This document shows positions 7,819 through 15,186 of a DNA stretch of 23,376 bases, piece by piece. Position 1 is the first letter of the stretch; every line of letters begins with the position of its first letter. Both the position numbers and the translations under genes were made by a program. The notes below the pieces were generated by a model, which ran no database searches, was not told the DNA's origin, and saw only the letters and a list, made by a program, of their open reading frames with translations. The stretch comes from CAZSWR01 sp964610885 (GTDB taxonomy: Bacteria > Bacteroidota > Ignavibacteria > Kapaibacteriales > UBA2268), in NCBI GenBank assembly GCA_964610885.1, contig CAZSWR010000061.1, forward strand, positions 1-23,376. Reading direction: 5' to 3'.

Positions 7819-8433
7819 ATGAAAAAGAGATTAATAACCGTGATGGCTCTGCTGATGGTATTTGCCGCAGTTGGCGCCATTTCCTGCGGTTCCGACAAAG
7901 CAAAAGAAAACGATAATAAAACTGAATCCGCCGTGTTGGCAATGAACAATTCCCAGGAAGATTTGGGCAAAGTCATGAAGATGGCGAACGTGGGCACCCG
8001 CCAACCCGGCAAAGCGGTCAATTTCACATGGAACGAAAATGGCAAAGATATTAGTTTTGCTGAATATACAAAAAACAAAGTGGTCTTCCTGAACTTCTGG
8101 GCCACTTGGTGCGGACCGTGCAAAATGGAAATTCCCGAAATCATCGAACTCTACAAAGAGATGAAGGCCCAAGGCGTCGTGTTCATCGGCGTTTCGCTCG
8201 ACCGCGACAAATCCGAGGACAAAGTCTTTGCAAAGATTAAGAAATTTGTCGAAGACCAAAAAATTAATTACACTAACTTCATCGGCAACGAAAAAATCGT
8301 CAGCGAATACGGTGGCATCCGTTCAATCCCCACCACAATGATCATCGACAAAGAAGGCAACGTGATCGAAACCATCGTCGGCGCTCGGGACAAAGCCGCC
8401 TTCAAGGCAGCCATCCAAAAAGCCATGAAATAA
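7819..8433 (+). CDS. TlpA-like thioredoxin-fold lipoprotein
   Basis: A 204-residue redox protein of the TlpA/ResA group, expected to be anchored outside the cytoplasm and to reduce disulfides, for example in cytochrome c maturation. The first 23 residues form a lipoprotein signal ending in VGAISC, with Cys23 as the probable lipid site. The thioredoxin fold shows NFWATWCGPCKMEIP with the redox pair Cys98/Cys101, GVVFIGVSLDRD, and the cis-proline loop SIPTT (Pro171). AGGAG at 7804-7808 stands 10 nt before the ATG, an unusually clear ribosome site in this window. It is a single gene with its own terminator at 8496-8535, divergent from the lon-like gene. Confidence 0.9.
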   Translation: MKKRLITVMALLMVFAAVGAISCGSDKAKENDNKTESAVLAMNNSQEDLGKVMKMANVGTRQPGKAVNFTWNENGKDISFAEYTKNKVVFLNFWATWCGPCKMEIPEIIELYKEMKAQGVVFIGVSLDRDKSEDKVFAKIKKFVEDQKINYTNFIGNEKIVSEYGGIRSIPTTMIIDKEGNVIETIVGARDKAAFKAAIQKAMK

Positions 8434-8495
8434 TCGATATAACGAATGATGCAATTCATTCAATTATCGACAGATACACAGATAATATTATACGT

Positions 8496-8535
8496 AATAG
8501 GGAAAGACATTATTTAGAGTCTTTCCCTATTTTTG
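8496..8535 (+). terminator. Intrinsic terminator of the tlpA-like gene
   Basis: AATAGGGAAAGAC (8496-8508) pairs perfectly with GTCTTTCCCTATT (8519-8531) around a 10 nt loop and runs into a T-tract. It begins 62 nt after the stop codon. Confidence 0.9.
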
Positions 8536-8581
8536 ATTTTGTGTGGCACTAAGAGCTTGTTGATAGAGTATCTTCTGGATG

Positions 8582-8648
8582 CAGTGGGGCTTGCCCCACT
8601 GTGGTAGATCAACGACTCGGGCACGGAGCCAAGGCCCCGTGCTACCAC
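8582..8648. repeat. Double palindromic repeat between convergent genes
   Basis: Two adjacent inverted repeats: CAGTGGGGC/GCCCCACTG (8582-8590 and 8593-8601, 2 nt loop), and GTGGTAG/CTACCAC (8601-8607 and 8642-8648), which encloses GCACGG/CCGTGC (8621-8626 and 8637-8642). This resembles REP-type intergenic elements and may also terminate the convergent transcript of the gene ending at 8688. Confidence 0.75.
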
Positions 8649-8687
8649 ATTTCTTGACTTATTCGCGCATCTTCCCCGCGAACTGCA

Positions 8688-9464
8688 TTATTTTTCTTTT
8701 ATCACCTTGAAATTGAATTCTTCTTCGTTCAGGTCATCGACCAACTCGAATTTTTTCGTCGTAAAAGTGGTTACGCTGCGTTTATCGCCTTCTTCTACCT
8801 CGAAAACAATTTTTTTGAATACACCAAGTTTTTCGTTGAGTGTATAGTCAAAAATACTTGAAATTTTCAATCTGTAGCCATCGACGAATATCGCCCCTGA
8901 GACTTTCATGGGAAGGTATGATTGTTTGTCTATATAGCAAACACTCGTATCATTACTTGCGCTCGAGGTAAGCATTATAGAGAAGCAGTCACGACCCTCC
9001 ACTTTGGCTTCCGGAAGCAACGAGCAGATAGTGTAAACAGTATCCTCAAATTTAGTTGAGATATGATATGCATCGAAAAACGAAATCAATACATCGAGAA
9101 ATTCCGAGATTCCCTCAGGCGCCTCTCTACCCTGTTTCGAGGCGTCAACCACGTAGAAATATAATCCGGAGTGAAAAACCACATTATCATCGTCGATTTT
9201 CAATTTGTATTCGAGCAAATCCTTTTGCAAGAAATAGCAAGAAGTCGTACTGGCCTCACTTTTATCCTCGATGCCGTTTACGAATTTGCTATCTTTCGCT
9301 TCGAAATCGATTCGGCAGGGCTTTTCCCAACCCATCCAAGTCAATTTACCGTTTTCAAAGTTACCTCTCGCTTTTTGGAGTATTTCGCGGCAATCGGCAG
9401 CGCGCGAAGTGGCGAAACAAATACAGCACATCAATGCTGCAAGTAATGCGGCTTTCATTTTCAT
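8688..9464 (-). CDS. Secreted LolA-like protein, paralog 1
   Basis: I do not recognise a named family with certainty. The frame reaches a TTG at 9479, but the first good start is the ATG at 9464 (MKMKAALLAAL), giving 258 residues with a Sec signal peptide ending near ATSRA|ADC. The mature part is rich in predicted beta strands with features of the LolA/outer-membrane-lipoprotein-sorting fold: a start of alternating polar and hydrophobic residues, VCYIDKQSYLPMKVSG (about 178-193) and a final beta hairpin with SVTTFTTKKFELVDDL. It shares with the protein at 9938-10708 the blocks SYFLQK/CYFLQK, LLxYKxKID, VDASKQ and AKVEGRxC. Conserved cysteines suggest a disulfide. The periplasmic role is unknown. 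Confidence 0.75.
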   Translation of the reverse strand: MKMKAALLAALMCCICFATSRAADCREILQKARGNFENGKLTWMGWEKPCRIDFEAKDSKFVNGIEDKSEASTTSCYFLQKDLLEYKLKIDDDNVVFHSGLYFYVVDASKQGREAPEGISEFLDVLISFFDAYHISTKFEDTVYTICSLLPEAKVEGRDCFSIMLTSSASNDTSVCYIDKQSYLPMKVSGAIFVDGYRLKISSIFDYTLNEKLGVFKKIVFEVEEGDKRSVTTFTTKKFELVDDLNEEEFNFKVIKEK

Positions 9465-9520
9465 ATCGTTATATTTCAATCATGGAAAAAAGGAACCTAC
9501 GAATAATTAGTCGTATATGA
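9465..9520 (-). promoter_or_regulatory. Conserved upstream block of LolA-like paralog 1
   Basis: On the minus strand this block holds CGTAGGTTCC, a run of T, and ATTGAAATATAACG directly before the ATG. An almost identical block precedes the paralog at 10709-10764. Both contain an inverted repeat beginning TACGA; here TACGA and TCGTA are separated by 8 nt. It is likely a shared promoter/leader region. Confidence 0.5.
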
Positions 9521-9536
9521 TTGGGTTTTATTTTTG

Positions 9537-9779
9537 CGGATTGATACCGCGTCAGCGGTTGTTGTTTCGTAGTGAGTTGATTCCCTATTTGCATGTCATA
9601 CCGCATAGCGGTTGTTGAATACTGCTCAGAATGAATCAACCAAACAGATATAACATTCGCTCGCGCGAAATCATTTCCAAAAAATCAAACAATACGCTAA
9701 AATACAGCAACCGCTCGCGCGGTAAAACATCATTTTGATTTTAACAACTCGCTCAAATTGGTATTTGGTACAGTGCCCA
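9537..9779 (+). repeat. Dispersed hairpin-array element, copy 2
   Basis: Four hairpins at regular 54, 57 and 54 bp spacing: 9546-9559 (ACCGC-GTCA-GCGGT), 9600-9612 (ACCGC-ATA-GCGGT), 9656-9669 (TTCGC-TCGC-GCGAA) and 9710-9723 (ACCGC-TCGC-GCGGT). The first two carry the downstream flank TTG and the last is preceded by CAACC, so the array reverses orientation in the middle. The terminal block GCTCAAATTGG begins 28 nt after the last arm. The array fills most of the 470 bp gap between the two LolA-like genes. It matches copy 3 over about 180 bp in inverted orientation. Confidence 0.75.
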
Positions 9780-9888
9780 GACAACAAGTTATTCCCCCTT
9801 AATTTTAATCTCTTTAGGAAGCATACTCATTTCTAAACAAGGAGAAATGAATTATTGATTATCTTTCCTTTCGTCATTGCGCTGCCCT

Positions 9889-9917
9889 GGAAAAAATAAA
9901 GTGGCAGTCGCCACCTT
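9889..9917 (-). terminator. Intrinsic terminator of LolA-like paralog 2
   Basis: On the minus strand AAGGTGGC (9917-9910) pairs with GCCACTTT (9905-9898), with one G-T wobble, around a 4 nt loop, and is followed by ATTTTTTCC. It starts about 20 nt after the stop codon at 9938. Confidence 0.75.
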
Positions 9918-9937
9918 GACTCATGCCTTGAGCAGCT

Positions 9938-10708
9938 TTATTCTCCCTTTATCACCTCATATTTGAACTCATCGTCGCTCAGTTTGTCGATGATTTCAAA
10001 TATCTTTGTGCTGAATGTCGTGAGGCTGATTCTTCCCTGCTCTTCGTTTTGGATCTGCACTGTTTGGATTATGCCCAGATTTTCGCCGAGTGTGTAGTCG
10101 TATTGGAATGTGATTGTTCCGTTTTGGCCCTCGACGGTCATTTTCAGCAAAGCTTGCTTGGTCTGGTATGTTTCCTTGTCGACAAAGAAGATTGTTGTGT
10201 CTTGGCTGCCCGGATTTGAGAATTCCAGTACGTGGCACTCGCGGCCTTCCACCTTGGCCGGGGCCAGCAGTGCGCATGTGGATGGAATTGTACCCGCATA
10301 GTAATACGAAGCATTGTACGCATCGAAAAGCGAGATCATCTTTTCCATGAAATGCGCCAACGAATCCGGCAATTCAACTGCTTGCTTCGATGCGTCGGCG
10401 ACGAAGGATTTATAGTCGAAATGAACGATTTCCTGATTCTCATCAATTTTCATTTTGTAATCGAGCAAGTTCTTCTGCAAAAAGTACGATGAGGAGATTT
10501 TTGTTTGGTCCTTCTGCTCGGCGCCGTTCACGATCACGCTTTCCTTGACCTCGAGGTCGATGCGGCAGGGTTGCGCCCCCATCCGAGTTAATTTACTGTT
10601 TTCAATTGCTGCGAGCGCTTTCCGCGCAACTTCCCGGCCGTCCGTTGCCAGCGAAGCGGTATAGCCAAGACATAGCAATAGAGCTGCGAAGAGTACTTTC
10701 ATTTTCAT
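9938..10708 (-). CDS. Secreted LolA-like protein, paralog 2
   Basis: A 256-residue exported protein starting at ATG 10708 (MKMKVLFAALLLCLG); the frame extends upstream only to a TTG at 10723. The signal peptide probably ends near ASLA|TDG. It aligns along its length with the product of 8688-9464, sharing PCRIDxExKxS, YFLQKxLLxYKxKID, VDASKQ, ISLFDAY, AKVEGRxC, VDKxxY and a C-terminal TTFxTKxFExxDxLxxxEFxxxVIK. The two genes are a tandem duplication separated by repeat copy 2. It carries KETYQTKQALLKMTVEGQ, a LolA-type strand pair. It has its own terminator at 9889-9917, so the two copies are probably transcribed separately. Confidence 0.75.
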   Translation of the reverse strand: MKMKVLFAALLLCLGYTASLATDGREVARKALAAIENSKLTRMGAQPCRIDLEVKESVIVNGAEQKDQTKISSSYFLQKNLLDYKMKIDENQEIVHFDYKSFVADASKQAVELPDSLAHFMEKMISLFDAYNASYYYAGTIPSTCALLAPAKVEGRECHVLEFSNPGSQDTTIFFVDKETYQTKQALLKMTVEGQNGTITFQYDYTLGENLGIIQTVQIQNEEQGRISLTTFSTKIFEIIDKLSDDEFKYEVIKGE

Positions 10709-10764
10709 ATCGTAATATTTCAATTTATGGGAAAATGGAACCTACGGATTATTGGTCGTATGTG
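10709..10764 (-). promoter_or_regulatory. Conserved upstream block of LolA-like paralog 2
   Basis: This is the counterpart of 9465-9520: the same CGTAGGTTCC core, T/A-rich stretch and ATTGAAATATTACG just before the ATG, with TACGA and CCGTA flanking an 8 nt centre. Only scattered single-base differences separate the two, so the leader was duplicated along with the gene and then kept. Confidence 0.5.
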
Positions 10765-10910
10765 ATGAGGAATTATTTTTTTCTAAACTGATTACAGGAA
10801 TATTTTGTATGTTTGTTTGGCAACATTGGAAATGAATTTGAGCAACAAAAACGACCCCAAATCGGTACAGCATTGTATTTCATATAGGACCAACAAATCA
10901 AAGGATTATT

Positions 10911-11238
10911 ATGAATTTTTTAAGTGTACTTTTTTTCGGATCTCTTCTATTGGCAGCCTTCAGCGCAGGGAAAGATGGCGCCAAAGGGCGCCGAAAGCAA
11001 TGGAGAGGAAAATGGTAGTTCGTTCGATTCGGCTATTGTGATTCAGGAAACCAGAACGACTTTTGGCGTTCAAGCTGAGTATGCTTGGGTCAACGAGCGC
11101 TATCCTGGCCACAAATTAACGAATCAATCACTGCTAACCCACAACCAAAAGCGATATGATGTGCTTTCGATAATCACAAGCGACGGCAAAGAAACTGCTG
11201 TTTTCTTCGACATTTCAAATTTTTACGGCAAGTTTTAA
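10911..11238 (+). pseudogene. Small secreted protein gene with one-base frameshift
   Basis: ATG 10911 opens a clear signal peptide, MNFLSVLFFGSLLLAAFSAG, but this frame stops at about 11018 after reading Arg/Lys/Trp-rich nonsense. The +1 frame then carries a sensible acidic-to-globular sequence: ESNGEENGSSFDSAIVIQ, then FGVQAEYAWVNERYPGHKL and YDVLSIITSDGKETAVFFD, ending in ISNFYGKF at 11238. Removing one base in the GGG of CCAAAGGGCGCC (about 10990-10995) joins both parts into one 108-residue protein. I recognise no named family. It is either a recent pseudogene, an assembly or read error, or less likely a programmed shift. The gene is divergent from LolA-like paralog 2. Confidence 0.7.
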
Positions 11239-11266
11239 TGGTTCAATATCTTTTTGAGTGAATAAA

Positions 11267-11445
11267 GTAAATACCATTTTGAGCAAGTTTTTAATATCAA
11301 GATGATTCTTTACCGCGCGAGCGGTTGTTATATTGTAGCATATTGTTTGGATTTTTAGGTAAGATTTCGCGTAGCGAATGTTATATAAAAATGGTTGATT
11401 CATCTGTAGTGTATTATACAACAACCGCTACGCGGTATCAATCCG
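11267..11445 (-). repeat. Dispersed hairpin-array element, copy 3 (inverted)
   Basis: Three hairpins at 11312-11325 (ACCGC-GCGA-GCGGT), 11366-11378 (TTCGC-GTA-GCGAA) and 11424-11436 (ACCGC-TAC-GCGGT), spaced about 54 and 58 bp. Read on the minus strand it follows copy 2: 11445-11421 matches 9537-9562 with one base missing in the loop, the spacer string ATGAATCAACCA is shared, and the terminal block GCTCAAAATGGTATTT (11284-11269) starts 28 nt beyond the last arm. One hairpin unit of copy 2 is missing. The remainder of 11446-11541 shows nothing that I can name. Confidence 0.75.
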
Positions 11446-11541
11446 TAAGATATTACTATTTCTGGCAACCACTTGAGGCAGCGAACAAATTTGGTATAAT
11501 AATATGTGTGAACGCGGATAATAGTGAAGTTTGCAAAAGGA

Positions 11542-11602
11542 ACTCATCCGATGACTTCACTGACATTCATTCCTAATTGACATCATACCTCGGCAGTCAT
11601 CG
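11542..11602. repeat. Short TIR element, copy with decayed right end
   Basis: It starts ACTCATCCGATGACT and contains TCCTAATTGACATC, like the element at 16234-16301. The two copies differ at about 7 of the shared 61 positions. The right terminal repeat is kept only as AGTCATCG before the match ends. Confidence 0.7.
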
Positions 11603-11618
11603 TTTCACCCACATACAA

Positions 11619-11655
11619 CACGTCCAAGGGGCACCTAAGGCAGCCCTTGGACGTG
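11619..11655. terminator. Strong hairpin downstream of fbaB
   Basis: CACGTCCAAGGG (11619-11630) pairs perfectly with CCCTTGGACGTG (11644-11655) around a 13 nt loop. It lies 35 nt past the aldolase stop on the minus strand and is followed there by only a weakly T-rich tail, so it is a likely terminator or 3' end stabiliser. Confidence 0.6.
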
Positions 11656-11689
11656 ATTTCATTTGGAGAATTGAGAATCTTTCGCCCGA

Positions 11690-12754
11690 TTATGCGATTG
11701 TTACTTCGGGGCAGAGGTAAACGTCTTGGATGGCATTGAGCAGTTTCACGCCGTCTGCCATCGGGCGTTGGAATGCTTTGCGGCCGGAAATGAGGCCCAT
11801 GCCGCCTGCGCGTTTGTTGACGACTGCGGTCATCACTGCATCGGAGAAGTCATTGTCGCCGGAAGCGCCGCCGCTATTGATGAGGCCGATTTTGCCCATG
11901 TAGCAATTGGCCACTTGGTAGCGGCAGAGGTCGATCGGGTGTTCGGTGGTCAGTTCGGTATAGACACGTTTGTCGATCTTTCCGTAGGATGAATTGCCCA
12001 TGTTCATGGCAGTGTAGCCGCCATTGTTTTCGGGCAGTTTTTGTTTGATGATGTCCGCTTGGAGCGTAACGCCGAGGTGGTTGGCTTGGCCGGTAAGGTC
12101 TGCCGAGACGTGGTAGTCTTTGTCTTTTTTGAATTCCGGGTTCCTCAGGTAGCACCAGAGGACGGTGGCCATGCCCAGCTCGTGAGCGTATTGGAAAGCT
12201 TCGGCCACTTGAACGATTTCGTTTGTAGCGTCGTCCGAACCGAAGTAGATTGTGGCTCCGACGGCGGCCGCGCCCATATCGTATGCTTTCTCGACCGATC
12301 CGAACATCACTTGTTGGAACTGGTTCGGGAAGGTCAGCAGTTCGTTGTGGTTAAGTTTGACGAGGAAGGGGATTTTGTGCGCATATTTGCGGGCGACGAT
12401 TCCCAGGACGCCGAAAGTGGAGGCAACGGCATTGCAACCGCCCTCCATTGCGAGTTCGACGATTTTTTCGGGATCGAAATACATGGGATTCTTCGCGAAG
12501 CTGGCGCCTGCGGAGTGCTCGATGCCCTGATCGACGGGCAGAATCGAAAGATAGCCCGAACCGGCAAGGCGGCCGTGGTTGTACATCCACGTAAGGTTCC
12601 CCATCGTGCGGTTATTGCGGTCCGACGAGGCAAACACTTTGTCAACGAAATCGCCCGACGGCGTGGTCAATTGCGATTTCGCAATTTTGGGGCTATTGAA
12701 ACCGAGGAAATAATCGGCTTTGTCTCCGAGGTATTTTTGAATTTGCGAATACAT
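11690..12754 (-). CDS. fbaB: Class I fructose-bisphosphate aldolase (DhnA/FbaB type)
   Basis: This enzyme interconverts fructose 1,6-bisphosphate with glyceraldehyde 3-phosphate and dihydroxyacetone phosphate through a Schiff base, in glycolysis and gluconeogenesis. The 354-residue length matches E. coli FbaB (about 350). Visible landmarks are SILPVDQGIEH (about 70-80), FLVKLNHNELL (about 130-140), GATIYFGS, and ADIIKQKLP, in which Lys237 is the probable Schiff-base lysine. INSGGASGDNDF and NKRAGGMGLISGRKAFQRP near the C-terminus fit the phosphate-binding end of the barrel. The ATG at 12754 has AAAGGAG about 8 nt upstream, a good ribosome site. It is divergent from the peptide transporter gene, with 254 bp between them. 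Confidence 0.93.
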   Translation of the reverse strand: MYSQIQKYLGDKADYFLGFNSPKIAKSQLTTPSGDFVDKVFASSDRNNRTMGNLTWMYNHGRLAGSGYLSILPVDQGIEHSAGASFAKNPMYFDPEKIVELAMEGGCNAVASTFGVLGIVARKYAHKIPFLVKLNHNELLTFPNQFQQVMFGSVEKAYDMGAAAVGATIYFGSDDATNEIVQVAEAFQYAHELGMATVLWCYLRNPEFKKDKDYHVSADLTGQANHLGVTLQADIIKQKLPENNGGYTAMNMGNSSYGKIDKRVYTELTTEHPIDLCRYQVANCYMGKIGLINSGGASGDNDFSDAVMTAVVNKRAGGMGLISGRKAFQRPMADGVKLLNAIQDVYLCPEVTIA

Positions 12755-13008
12755 AGAATTACTCCTTTTGATTTATTTAAGGCCGGAAACAAAAATTAAA
12801 ACTAATGCGAAAGCGAGCAATTTTATCATTGTTACCGGCATCATTATTTCAAACACGTTACAAAAGTGTTCACGAACTTACAAATTAATTATTTAATAAA
12901 AAATTGGTTTTTTTCGTTGGTTTTAAGTAATTTATACTTTTTGTATTTTAAAGGTATTAATAACATAATAATAAAGTTGTTTTTTTAAAATCATTCCAGG
13001 AGATTAAT

Positions 13009-14691
13009 ATGATTAATGGACACCCTAAGGGGTTGTTAGTATTGTCGTTAGCCAATATGGGCGAGCGTTTCGGATACTACACAATGCTAGCAATTTTCAC
13101 ACTATACCTCCAGGCCAAATACGGTTGGGACTCAGCTTCGACCACTCAGTGGTTTGGCGCGTTCCTTGCGGCCGTATATTTCCTTCCGCTTCTGGGCGGC
13201 ATTGTTGCCGATAAGTTTTTGGGCTATTCCAAGACGATTACGATTGGCATTTTTGTTATGTTAGCAGGATACTTCCTTATGGCCTTCGGCCCCGGAATTG
13301 GTTCGCTGCTTTCGGCTCTATTCATTATTGCCCTCGGCACAGGCCTATTCAAAGGGAACCTACAGGTGATTGTGGGCAATTTGTACGACGCACCGGAATA
13401 CCAAAAGAATCGCGATTTGGGATTCAGTATTTTCTACATGTGTATTAACGTTGGTGCTTTCTTTGCCCCGTCCGCTGCCGAAACCGTTAGCAACTATTTC
13501 CTCGGCAAAGAAGGTTTGACTTACAACCAAGATCTTCCTCAACTTGCTCATCAGCTGATTACGAATAATTCACTTTCGCCGGACAGCGAAGGCTTCAAAT
13601 CTTTGCTCGCTATGCTCAACGAACAATTCAACGGTATCGTGAACACCACAAATATTGCAGACTATGCCCACCGTTATATCGACGTATTGAGCAATTCATA
13701 TAGCTGGAGCTTTGCTGTGGCTTGCGTTAGCTTGGTCGTTTCGCTTATCGTATTCTTCGCTTTCAGAAACACGTACATGCACGTAACCAAGACCGAAACA
13801 GAAAAAGCAAAAGACAAAAACCTTGCTTCCGAAGTGGTCGAACTTACTCCTCAAGAAACCAAGAAGCGCCTTACGGCACTCGGACTCGTCTTCTTCGTAG
13901 TGATTTTCTTCTGGATGTCTTTCCACCAAAATGGATCCACAATGACGTTCTTTGCCCGCGACTACACGCTCAAGGCAGTCGGACAGTTCGATTCGCTTTG
14001 GTTTACTCTTAAAGCAATGGTCCCCGCAATGATTGCTTTCTATGGATTCTATTTCGCTTTCACGGCAAAAACTTCTGCTAAAAAAATGGCTGGAGTCATT
14101 GTCGGAGCTGCTTTCACCGCTATCATTTGGCTGGTTTACTCCGGGCAACCCGACTTAACGAAGATTACACCTCAGATCTTCCAGCAATTCAACCCGTTCT
14201 ATATTATTATTCTGACACCGATATTTATCGCGTTCTTCTCTTGGCTCAACAAACGCGACAAAGAACCGTCGGCACCTCGTAAAATCGGATTCGGTATGCT
14301 TATCGCAGGCCTCGGATTCCTCTTTTTGATGTTTGGTTCGTTTGGCTTGCCCGCACCCGCGACGCTGCATTCGGCACCAATCGCCGAAGGCCTCAGGGTT
14401 ACTCCTTACTGGTTGATGGGTACCTACCTTATCCTTACCTGCGCCGAATTGTTCCTTTCTCCGATGGGCATTTCATTCGTATCGAAAGTTGCTCCACCGA
14501 AGTACAAAGGTCTTATGCAAGGCGGCTGGTTCGCTGCTACGGCAATCGGTAATTATCTGGTTGGCGTATTGGGCGGATTCTGGGAAAAAGTTGACCTTCC
14601 CATTTTCTGGGGAATCCTTATCGTTTGTACGATTCTTTCCGCAATTTTCATTTTCTCGCAAATGAAAAAATTAGAATCGGCCACAAACTAA
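13009..14691 (+). CDS. POT-family (PTR2) proton-dependent oligopeptide transporter
   Basis: A 560-residue integral membrane protein of the major facilitator superfamily that imports di- and tripeptides with protons. The family signature appears as NMGERFGYYTML at residues 16-27; the usual ExxERFxYY motif has Asn16 in place of its first Glu, a variant that I recall from Bacteroidota. The TM4 motif is GTGLFKGN (Lys115), where FKPN is more common. The C-terminal half has AELFLSPMGISFVSKVAPP and QGGWFAATAIGNYLVG. A soluble loop of about 60 residues near 165-225 is longer than usual. AGGAG at 12998-13002 precedes the ATG by 6 nt. Specificity cannot be read from the sequence. A hairpin at 14711-14745 separates it from mntA. 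Confidence 0.92.
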   Translation: MINGHPKGLLVLSLANMGERFGYYTMLAIFTLYLQAKYGWDSASTTQWFGAFLAAVYFLPLLGGIVADKFLGYSKTITIGIFVMLAGYFLMAFGPGIGSLLSALFIIALGTGLFKGNLQVIVGNLYDAPEYQKNRDLGFSIFYMCINVGAFFAPSAAETVSNYFLGKEGLTYNQDLPQLAHQLITNNSLSPDSEGFKSLLAMLNEQFNGIVNTTNIADYAHRYIDVLSNSYSWSFAVACVSLVVSLIVFFAFRNTYMHVTKTETEKAKDKNLASEVVELTPQETKKRLTALGLVFFVVIFFWMSFHQNGSTMTFFARDYTLKAVGQFDSLWFTLKAMVPAMIAFYGFYFAFTAKTSAKKMAGVIVGAAFTAIIWLVYSGQPDLTKITPQIFQQFNPFYIIILTPIFIAFFSWLNKRDKEPSAPRKIGFGMLIAGLGFLFLMFGSFGLPAPATLHSAPIAEGLRVTPYWLMGTYLILTCAELFLSPMGISFVSKVAPPKYKGLMQGGWFAATAIGNYLVGVLGGFWEKVDLPIFWGILIVCTILSAIFIFSQMKKLESATN

Positions 14692-14710
14692 TTCCGCACA
14701 CTTACAAACT

Positions 14711-14745
14711 CTCGCCCGTTGGTGCTTTATCGGACCGCGGGCGAG
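14711..14745 (+). promoter_or_regulatory. Stable hairpin just upstream of mntA
   Basis: CTCGCCCG (14711-14718) pairs perfectly with CGGGCGAG (14738-14745), and GGT/ACC inside can extend the stem. It starts 20 nt after the transporter stop and ends 9 nt before the mntA ATG. No T-tract follows, so it may be an operator or leader structure for the toxin-antitoxin pair, or a weak terminator of the upstream gene. Confidence 0.55.
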
Positions 14746-14754
14746 ATTAGTATT

Positions 14755-15186
14755 ATGGAAGACAAAATCAACATATTGCACGCGAATTTCCCCGAAATCG
14801 ACCGATTGGCCGAGCTGCTCGAGTCCTATTGCGATTTCGCTATAGTGTTCGGCAGCGCAATCACGCCGTATTTCAATGACGAAAGCGATATCGATATACT
14901 TTTTTGCCCAAGCCACGAAACAAACGAAACAAGTATCCGATCTTCAATCGCCCAGGCAGATTTCCCGCGAGCCATCGATATGGCCTCGGCCCGAGAGGCA
15001 GACCCGATTATTTCCATGCAGGCTCTGGGCGGATGCGTGATTTTCGGCCGGCACTCGATTCAATTCTACGATTTCCTCTGCCGCACCCTCACCGACTACG
15101 AAGACCTTAAAATATCCAGACGCCCTTGCGAAGTTGCACTAATCCAAAGAATTCATGATGAATACAAAAGACGTTGTCTTAGCTAA
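14755..15186 (+). CDS. mntA: MntA-like minimal nucleotidyltransferase antitoxin
   Basis: A 143-residue minimal nucleotidyltransferase. In known HepT/MntA pairs the MNT enzyme neutralises its partner by adding AMP to a tyrosine beside the HEPN active site. The signature GSx10DxD is complete: Gly33-Ser34, then AITPYFNDES, then Asp45-Ile-Asp47. The start ATG 14755 (MEDKINIL) is preferred over a TTG at 14719 that would run through the hairpin arms. Its 3' end overlaps the hepT start by 32 nt, the usual arrangement for tightly coupled pairs. The antitoxin gene comes first. The other possibility is an unrelated small nucleotidyltransferase, but the HEPN partner makes this unlikely. Confidence 0.85.
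   Translation: MEDKINILHANFPEIDRLAELLESYCDFAIVFGSAITPYFNDESDIDILFCPSHETNETSIRSSIAQADFPRAIDMASAREADPIISMQALGGCVIFGRHSIQFYDFLCRTLTDYEDLKISRRPCEVALIQRIHDEYKRRCLS

Noticed and set aside
9537..9779. CRISPR array
   Set aside because: The even spacing invites the idea, but the repeated units are only 13-14 bp hairpins, they change sequence and orientation, and there is no leader or cas gene.
12041..12799. Long plus-strand frame (about 250 codons) opposite the aldolase gene
   Set aside because: It lies antisense to a highly conserved enzyme, has no family features, and follows from the codon bias of the real gene.
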